NCBI RefSeq assembly: GCF_020520425.1
Contig: NC_079490.1
Location: 57,452,517 to 57,516,516, forward strand
Source of the DNA: Spinacia oleracea
Lineage: Eukaryota; Streptophyta; Magnoliopsida; Caryophyllales; Amaranthaceae
Reading direction: 5' to 3'
Length of the DNA: 64,000 bases
A program made the position numbers and the translations under genes. Numbering within the stretch: the first letter of the stretch is position 1; each line of letters starts with the position of its first letter. Positions 56,617 to 64,000 of the stretch are shown here, piece by piece. Below the pieces are notes generated by a model that saw nothing but the letters and a program-made list of their open reading frames with translations, did not search any database and was not told the DNA's origin.

Positions 56617-59089
56617 TTGATTACTACAATCGAAAAGAATTTGCAATAAATAACCATTCATACAATTCAATAACTTTGAAATAAAAGCAAAACATGCAAT
56701 CATTAAAGATATTAAAACATTTCATTCATGCAAAAAGCAAAAAACATGGTCCAAAATGAATGAAACGATTCCAAGACCCCAAAAGTCCTAAATCCTTAAG
56801 CAGCTTTAGCATGTCTTAAGTAGTTTATGATTTTAGGTAAGCAAAACCTATTGCTAGTAATCTCCAAATTACTCTTGGTTAATAAACTAATGCCATACTT
56901 TATCCCATTGCCACAACTTAATGCCATTGTTGTTTGAGTTGTAACCACAATCAACGTGCTCCTTTAGGACGCCTTACCACCTAAGTCAACTAAAATAGCA
57001 CCTCGCTTTAGCGTAAACCTACTATCTTAGATCCCTAGATTTTTGTAAGTGTTGATTTGGAAGGCAATTTTAAACTCAATATTACTTGGACCTGGTTGTT
57101 TCTATGTTGGTTCGATTATTTAGTGAACTTAAAACTAATCGATTCATAGGAAACAACCTGTTCATGCAAAGTATACATACATTCATACATTCACGCATAA
57201 TATATATATAGAAGTGCATAAATAAATGGTGATATAGTATGGCCCAAAACATCTTGTCTTGAAGCATCCAATCTTCATCACCTCCTTGTTAGCTTGGCAT
57301 CGTCTTGAATCTTCGTTCAAATGCTAACTTAAAGTTCTAAACTTAGAAATACTTGAAAATAATAAAATTACATCAAAATTTCCATGGTACGCAGACCATA
57401 TTTAAAACTTTACATTCAAAGATAGAACGGTACGCAGACCGTATTTAACAATCCTAAATTGGCCATACTAGTCACTTGGAGTACCTGCATTGCATAAAAT
57501 ATATATTCTACAAATTCACCCATTCGTATGCTAAAACGAATGGCCCATGTTAATATGCAAGTATTTACGTGAATTAATTAAAATTCACGTTCACATAAAC
57601 GTGTCCTAAAAGATTAATCAATTTACAAATTATTAATCCTTAGACTTTATTCTAATTAAAATGAATTTAATTAAAATAATGCGACCTACGAAAATAATTA
57701 AAATAATTATTTTATTTTAATTTCATTTAGTAGCTCCCACTCAAACCAATAATTATTCCGGATAATTAATTATGAAATATTAAATTAAAACTCGCGGCCC
57801 GGCCCAAGCAAATAAAATATTAAATTAAATATCCCGTTAGCCCAAATTAATGCAAATATACGAAGCCCAACGAATTAAACGATTTAAAAAAAATCCAATT
57901 GCTAAATCGGGCTAGGCTTGCGCCCAGCCCCGCCTTGCGTGAGGCCCAAGAGCACACGAGCAGAGCTCGGGCACCCCCAGCCCCATCGCGCGCGCGCGCG
58001 CACTGCGTCCCCGCAGCATCGCTGTCCCTGCCCTGCGTGTTGTGCATCGTGTGTGCTAGACGTCGCAAGGCTTGCGCCTCGCTTCGTTGCAGCCCCGCAA
58101 GCTACCTTGCCTGCCCCTCCCTCGCCTAGCGCGCACGAGGCACGCAACATAGCTGCTGCTGCCCGTGTCGCATGGCTCGGTCGAGCACAATGGCCTCGTA
58201 TGGCTCGACGAGCCATACTTCCATCATGCCCATGTTCGTGTTTTTGGTTCGTAAAACGGACAAACTTAATTAAATTTAAATATAATTCACGAACTTGCAT
58301 TAACTTTATTTTTCAAAAAAAAAAAGTTACGATTTTTATTTTCAAAAAACAACGATTTCGTAAATTTAATAAATCAAGGGCTAACAATATTCAAACTTTC
58401 AAGAACGATCGAATCAACTTTAAAGTTTGAACTTTTAATTAAAGAAATCCGAAATTGTATATCGTTCATAAACAATTAAATTTCAGATTATTAATAATTT
58501 GGTTTAAGTGCGATTAAAATTAACGAAACCATTCAAAATTTTAATCCAATAATTTTAAAAAATAGCCACTGACCCATGAAATTATACCCCCTTCCCCATT
58601 TAGCCTAATTATTAAACCAAAATTAATTAAAATTCAATTAGGGTTTCAAATTTTACGAATTGGGGAAAGGCAAAATTAGTGTTTATACTTATCGGAAACA
58701 TCTGAAATTTTTACCTTAGATCAAGAATATATCCAGAAACATTGTGTCGAAATTTCAAGCAATTCCGAATAGTTTAGGTCGACCTTTTAATTGAATTACT
58801 GTCCGACACTTTTAATTTTTAATGAAAAATTAACAAAAACGCCAAAAAAACGATATTTCGAGGCCTGTTTTCGCAATTCTATTTTCATGAGTTAATCTTA
58901 GAAAATTGTTTTCCATCAGATTAGGGTTTTAAAAATCGAAAAAGCGATGATTTTTTATTTCGGACCTGATTATACGCAATTCATCCAATAATTCGTAAAA
59001 AATTCCGAAAAATCAACAAAAAATCCGAAATTTCGACAGATTCAAAAACAATAATAATCATGCTAATTCATGCTTTGAATACATAAGGC
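56617..59089 (-). other. Copia#3 leader
   Basis: Inverted counterpart of 48324-50767, non-coding, with its GC-rich block at about 57905-58245 and a Gly/Ala-rich spurious frame in it. Confidence 0.8.
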
Positions 59090-59100
59090 TCATGATACCA
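59090..59100 (-). other. Primer-binding site of copia#3
   Basis: On the minus strand TGGTATCATG follows the LTR after one base; it differs from the usual TGGTATCAGAG after the eighth base. Confidence 0.7.
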
Positions 59101-59101
59101 C

Positions 59102-60145
59102 TGTAGGGGAATACAGTTAAACATAATAACATGTGCGGAACAATCCCCAAAGCCAGGAAACATGTATAAAGCACAGATTAAGCAAACTTACATTCGAAGC
59201 GTGTTTTCCACAATAATCTGTCAACGAACACGAACAAAGAACTCCACTTGTCGTTCCTCTACTTGGTTCACCGACACGACCAGATCCGTCTTGATAATCG
59301 TAGCTTAGACAATTGATCAAGATACTTTGCTTTTGGGAAAAACTCACTTTGGAGGCACAACGAGAATTAGAGTTCTCTGTGTCTCTAGGGTTTGAGTGTA
59401 TGAATTATGTGTGTGTTGGAAACAAGGTTGTAAGGTTATATCATTAACCTTACTAACCGACCAAGAAAGAAGCAAGGCCGGCTAACAAGCCGTGCGAGCC
59501 AAGCAACACGGACACACGCCAGCGCCCAGCGACACACTACAGGCCGAAGCCCACAGCGCGCGCGCCGAGCAGCTGGGCCGTGGGCCTTGCTCGCTCGTCG
59601 TGCTGTGCGCTAACGCTTGCTGCTGCGTGCTGGCGCCCAATGGGCTTGCCTTTCTTGCTCGCGAGCTTGCTGGCTCGTTGGGCCTTGCACGCTTACGTGC
59701 TTGGCTTGACGGGCCAACAACTCCGATGCCCTTCGTATTCGCAATTTAATATATTTCCGATATATTATTTATCGCTTCGTATACGACGAATCACCGTCGT
59801 ACGATACGGTTTATTCGTGTCGCCCAGCTTACGAATATTCGCGATACGATATACGATTCCGACAAAGGTCGTATCGTATAATACGTTTCCAACTAATTCC
59901 CAAAAAGCTATTAAATGAATTTCCGATTCATTTAATCTGGTGATCTGTTACGTGTCATTGGTGTGACCATGTAGGTTCAATCAAGAGTAAGTTGTGAGTT
60001 CAATATCCATTAGAACTCACTGATCGGAAGCATTGCTCCAGCTAGCTGTTCCGATCACTTGATCACACTGAATTAATTGTTCGCAATTAATCTGAACCTT
60101 GGTATTAGACTTAATGCACCTTGGGTGAAGGTCATATTTCCTTCA
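59102..60145 (-). repeat. Copia#3 5' LTR
   Basis: 1044 bp on the minus strand, TGAAGGAAAT...TACA. It matches the copia#2 LTRs except in the GC-rich block (about 59470-59745), which is longer and largely different. Confidence 0.9.
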
Positions 60146-60322
60146 CACGTACTGCGGCGATTTCATATACTTCGAGAGATCGTTGAAAGAAAGGAAATCG
60201 AGATTTGCAAGGTTGGAACTGACGACAACGTCGCGGATCCATTGACTAAACCGTTGCCACAAGTGAAACACAACTCACATGTAGCAACCATGGGAATCAA
60301 GCATGTTGGAGAATGGCTTTGA
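60146..60322 (+). pseudogene. Copia#2 RNase H end
   Basis: Reads HVLRRFHILREIVERKEIEI, then NVADPLTKPLPQ and MGIKHVGEWL before a TGA, the standard C-terminus of copia pol. It resumes copia#2 after the inverted copia#3. Confidence 0.9.
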
Positions 60323-61152
60323 TTTTCTAAGTATTGTTTTAGAACATCTGTTAGATCTATGTTTAAAACAATTGGTTTAACCATTTCATATTTATGAAAT
60401 TTATTTATTTCATATTCATTTAATTGTGGTTTAGAATTAATTGATAAGTCCATGTGATTCAAATCATTCAAATGGGATGTCAAGATGGATTATTTGACAA
60501 AGAAACACCCATAAGTGAACTTGAATATTGAAGTCACAAAGGATCCCTAATCCAGGTCATTGAAAGGTGGACGACCAATGACTAATGAAGATTAGATTGC
60601 AAGTAGATTACTTAGTTCTGTTTCTTGAACTATAGTGACTGGATGTCAGAATCTTTTGCATAGATACTTATTGGATCTTGTATCGGATTGACCATGAGAA
60701 CACTTTAAGATATTAAAGTCATGTCATAGGTAGTTCTCATTAATGGTGATTAGAAACCGTTCCTCAGAACATGAGGGATTATGTCTGCTCGTTTGAGAAT
60801 TAGTTTGCTTTAATACTAGCTAAAGGTCGCACCGTAAAAGGAGGCTATAAAAGCAGTTATTGGGCGTACTATGAATCAAAGTGAGTGTTCATAGATTACA
60901 AGAATGGATTTTCCTCCTATCTTTGATAGGATATGGTGTTGTTGTGTAACAAGGCCTCTCGGAGAGTTAGATACTGTAAAATGCATGGCCGTGCTCAGAA
61001 TGGTTAGGCTTAACCTTCTGCAAAAGTTTGACAGTTGAACTCTGTAATCCGAGAAACACTTCTGGACCTAATAAGGATGGCTTGGATCTTATCTTATGTT
61101 CAGTAAGTAACACTAAGCGACAAAGGAATGTGGATGCACACTTGTCTGAATG
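60323..61152 (+). other. Copia#2 3' untranslated region
   Basis: Non-coding sequence between the pol stop and the polypurine tract; typical for this copia type and without recognised features. Confidence 0.7.
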
Positions 61153-61164
61153 ACAAGTGGGAGA
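61153..61164 (+). other. Copia#2 polypurine tract
   Basis: ACAAGTGGGAGA directly upstream of the 3' LTR, the usual plus-strand primer of plant copia elements. Confidence 0.85.
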
Positions 61165-61165
61165 T

Positions 61166-62166
61166 TGAAGGAAATATGTCCTTCGCCCAAGGTGCATTAA
61201 CTCTAATACCAAGGTTCAGATTAATTGCGAAGAATTAATTCAGTGAGATCAAGTGATCGGAACAGCTAGCTGGAGCAATGCTTCCGATCAGTGAGTTCTA
61301 ATGGATATTGAACTCACAACTTACTCTTGCCTGAACCTACAAGGTCACACCAATGACACGTAACAGATCACCGGATTAAATGAATCGGAAATTCATTTAA
61401 TAGCTTTTCGGGATTTAAGTTGGAAACGTATTATACGATACGACCTTTGTCAGAATCGTATATCGTATCGCGAATATTCGTAAGCTGGGCGACACGAATA
61501 AATCGTATCGTACGACGGTGATTCGTCGTATACGAAACGATAAATAAATATATCGGAAATATATTTAAATCGCGAATACAAGGAGCGGCCCACGAGCCGA
61601 GTGCACGAAGCACTCGAGGCCCATGGGCGCGCGCATAGGCGAGCAAGCAAAGCACGGCAGCAGCGAGGCCCATGAGGCGCGAGGGCTGTGCGCGTGCATG
61701 CGGGCCGAGACCACGACACAGCAGCAAGCGGCCCACGGCCCTTCGCTGTGTGTGTCCGTGTGACTTGGCGTGCAAGGCTTGCTAGCCGGCCTTGCCTCTT
61801 GGCTTGGTCGGTTAGTAATGTTATGTAAATAACCTTACAACCTAATTTCCAACTTAGCACAATTCATATTACTCAAACCCTAGAGACACAGAGAACCCTA
61901 ATTCTCTCTGTGCCTCCAAAGTGAGTTCTTCCCAAAAGCAAAGTATCTTGATCGATTGTCTAAGCTACGATAATCAAGACGGATCTGATCGTGTCGGTGA
62001 ACCAAGTAGAGGAACGACAAGTGGAGTTCTTTGTTCGTGTTCGTTGACAGATTATTGTGGAAAACACGCTTCGAATGTAAGTTTGCTTAATCTGTGCTTT
62101 ATACATGTTTCCTGGCTTTGGGGATTGTTCCGCACATGTTATTATGTTTAACTGTATTCCCCAACA
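61166..62166 (+). repeat. Copia#2 3' LTR
   Basis: 1001 bp; nearly identical to 47315-48311, including the GC-rich block. Ends CCCCAACA, followed by the CCTCT target duplication. Confidence 0.93.
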
Positions 62167-63971
62167 CCTCTCTACCCTCTCAACCTAGAGTTAGAGAGGA
62201 CTTTGCGAAGCTTGAGACGTATCCGGACCCGTTTGTCGAGCTACAACAGATTCGAACCTTTGAGTGGAGCTACGGATCGAGAGTCAACAAGTCCAACCAT
62301 TGAGAGAATGGCTCTTCTGGTTAAGAACCTCGGAATTCCGGGAGCCTTTGAGGCGACTTGTGGCATTTAAGCCCCGACTACCAATGCAAACAATTTTGAA
62401 ATAAAGCCCGCATTGATTTATTTGGTGCAAAGTCATCCATTTTGCGGAAAGAGTAGCGAATCACCGCATGAACACTTGAAATAATTTGAGCACTATTGTG
62501 ATACCATTAAGCACAATGGACTGACTTCGGACTACATAAGGTTGACACTATTCCGCTTCTCTCTCTTGGGGCGTGCTAGTGATTGGCTTGACAAGGAGGT
62601 CAAGCCAAACTCACTTCAGACTTGGAATGAAGTGACAAGTGCGTTCTTGAGCAAGTTCTATTCGCACGGGAAGACGGCCGAGTATCGCCATAAGATCCAA
62701 TCATTTGAGCAAAAGCGGGACGAGTCTCTATTTGAGGCTTGGGATCGGTTCAAGGAATATCAAAGGGAGTGCCCTCACCACGGGATTCCTAAATGGCTCC
62801 TCCTACAAACTTTCTACTTGGGATTGAGCCCTACCTCCAAAACAAGTCCTATAATGAACAAGACGGAGGACTAAATAGAGGAGATCATAGAGGATGTCGT
62901 GCAAAACTACAAAGCATGGCACGTAGGAACAAGGAATTATGATTGCAAGAGTAAAGGTGAGGATGGTAAAGGTTCAATCTATGCAATTAAGCAAGTGCGC
63001 ATCATCGAGAAGCTTAGCTCAAGGTTAGGAAAGCTTGAGAGCACTCCGAGTCAACCCCCATCACCATTAACAATTCCTCCACCATCGGCTACTCTTCTCA
63101 CTAAGTGGAAGAGCAAGGTGAGTTCCTACAATACTATGCCATTAGATACATCCTTTTGTGAAAATTGTCATGACTATGGGTATTTCCATAACATGTATCC
63201 TTTAGCGCATAATGTTTCATATGTGGATTATGGCCCTTCTTATGAAGGAGATTTTGATGTGGAATATGGCAATGCTATGAATGAGAGGCCTAGATATGAT
63301 GGCCCCTCGAACCAAAACTTTAATAGGCAAGCACCTAGAGGCCCCCAATGCATGGATCCTACCAAGGCTTCGACCAAGGAGGTGGGTGTGATAGTCAAGT
63401 CCGAGGTAACTATAGGGCGCAAGGCTATCAAGGCCAAGCACCCTATGGTCAATCTCACGGTCTTGGAAATCAAACTCAATACAATCAAGGTAGTTATAAC
63501 CCTAACAATCTAGGTGGAGAGGGTTACAACTATCCTTATGGGAAATATAGGGGTGCTTCTAGTGGGGGCTATCCGTCGAACCCGGGAGGACAATATGGTA
63601 GTTCTCAATTTCCTCCTCCCGGATTCAATGGGCCAAAGACCTATGGCAATCAATACCCTCAAAATCCTATGGGTTATGGCAATGCACCTCCACCACTCCC
63701 GCCTCTCAAGTCTAACCTTGAGGATCTTATGGAGTAGTTTGTGGGGGCGCAAGCCAAGAAAAATGTTGAGTTTGATGATGGATTCAAGCAATCCAATAAT
63801 CATTTAAAAATGATCGAAACCCAACTAGAACAACTTGCTAGCTCCATCAAGGAACAACAAGTGCATACTAGTCTCCCACCCCAAGGTCAAACTCCTATGC
63901 AAATGAATGCCATTATGACAAGGAGTGGAAAGATTCTAGATGGTGGTGCTAGAGCTAGTAAAATTTCCTAG
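62167..63971 (+). pseudogene. Gypsy#2 gag body, Athila type, broken
   Basis: Continues the frame opened at 47280. The retrotransposon gag core is visible: LTLFRFSLLGRASDWLD, NEVTSAFLSKFYSHGKTAEY, KIQSFEQKRDESLFEAWDRF and LLLQTFYLGLSP. Then a putative zinc knuckle CENCHDYGYFHNMYPL in which the usual GH and last Cys are lost, and a Gly/Tyr/Pro-rich segment (GGYPSNPGGQYGSSQ). Stops at about 62368, 62494, 62872 and 63737 and at least one frame change near 63400 show decay. It then runs into NAIMTRSGKIL, the gag-protease linker, at the window end. Confidence 0.88.
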
Positions 63972-64000
63972 TCAAAAGGGAAAGATCAAAATGGGATTGT

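Larger units (their letters stand above)
53384..60145 (-). mobile_element. Copia#3: inverted, 3'-truncated copia of the same family
   Basis: Read on the minus strand: LTR (60145-59102), primer site, long leader, gag (from 56616), protease, integrase, RT up to about 53384. The end of RT, RNase H and the 3' LTR are missing. It lies next to RNase H of copia#2 at 60146. The simplest history is insertion into copia#2 near its RNase H, then one deletion that removed the copia#2 RT-RNase H and the copia#3 3' end. Confidence 0.88.
47315..62166 (+). mobile_element. Copia#2: Ty1/copia retrotransposon containing inverted copia#3
   Basis: LTRs of 997 and 1001 bp (47315-48311, 61166-62166) begin TGAAGGAAAT and end in ACA; target duplication CCTCT on both sides. 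Primer site TGGTATCAGAG follows the 5' LTR; polypurine tract AAGTGGGAGA precedes the 3' LTR. gag-pol runs from 50768 to RT at 53383, then copia#3 lies inverted (53384-60145), then the end of RNase H (60146-60322). The two LTRs are nearly identical, so insertion was recent relative to its neighbours. Confidence 0.93.
22823..64000 (+). mobile_element. Gypsy#2: Athila-like Ty3/gypsy element, 5' part, hosting Tat and copia#2
   Basis: The 5' LTR starts at 22823 or 22826 inside copia#1 pol. A tRNA-Asp primer site follows at 24397. The leader is split by the Tat element (target duplication CAAAG at 24454-24458 and 47206-47210). gag starts at 47280 and is split after 35 bases by copia#2 (CCTCT at 47310-47314 and 62167-62171). 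gag continues to the window end; pol and the 3' LTR lie outside. Removing the two nested elements restores a continuous leader and gag start. Confidence 0.9.

Overview
The window is plant nuclear DNA made almost wholly of transposable elements nested inside one another. I see no intact host gene, no rRNA or tRNA gene and no CRISPR array. Evidence for a flowering plant: Ty3/gypsy elements of the Athila and Tat types, a long-LTR Ty1/copia family, CACTA DNA transposons, spliced antisense genes with plant-only domains, and decayed pieces of two plant genes (phytoene synthase and a SART3-like RNA-binding protein). The species cannot be fixed from this sequence alone.

Layout. (1) 1-6269: the right part of a CACTA element that carries phytoene synthase and SART3-like fragments; a second left-type CACTA terminus sits at 2828. 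(2) 6270-20866: an Athila-type gypsy element (protease, reverse transcriptase, integrase, env-like ORF, 3' LTR about 19451-20866), interrupted at 12342-18177 by CACTA-A (target duplication ATT). (3) 20867-22822: a decayed copia pol fragment (copia#1), cut by the Athila element on its left and by a second gypsy element on its right. (4) 22823 to beyond 64000: gypsy#2, with LTR 22823-24392, a tRNA-Asp primer site at 24397, and a gag whose start codon is at 47280 and whose body resumes at 62172. (5) Inside it, 24459-47205: a 22.7-kb Tat-lineage element on the minus strand, target duplication CAAAG, with two additional genes on the opposite (plus) strand; it is interrupted at 34592-39751 by CACTA-B (target duplication GAA). 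(6) Also inside gypsy#2, 47315-62166: copia#2, target duplication CCTCT, which contains an inverted, truncated relative (copia#3, 53384-60145), so that about 6 kb of sequence lies on each side of 53383 as a long inverted repeat.

Relative order from nesting: copia#1 is oldest; the Athila element and gypsy#2 inserted into it; Tat and copia#2 inserted into gypsy#2; CACTA-B inserted into Tat; copia#3 into copia#2; the PSY-carrying CACTA and CACTA-A into the Athila element.

Most interesting structures: the Tat element with two spliced antisense genes (a plant-mobile-domain protein and a DUF7745-like protein), related GGCGC-plus-TATA promoter modules on both strands and a duplicated polypurine tract; two CACTA elements that share terminal repeats, a conserved terminal exon and a 160-171-bp tandem array but have unrelated subterminal repeats; a copia inverted repeat whose arms differ by an apparently clean gag replacement; and the CACTA-captured, intron-bearing phytoene synthase fragment.
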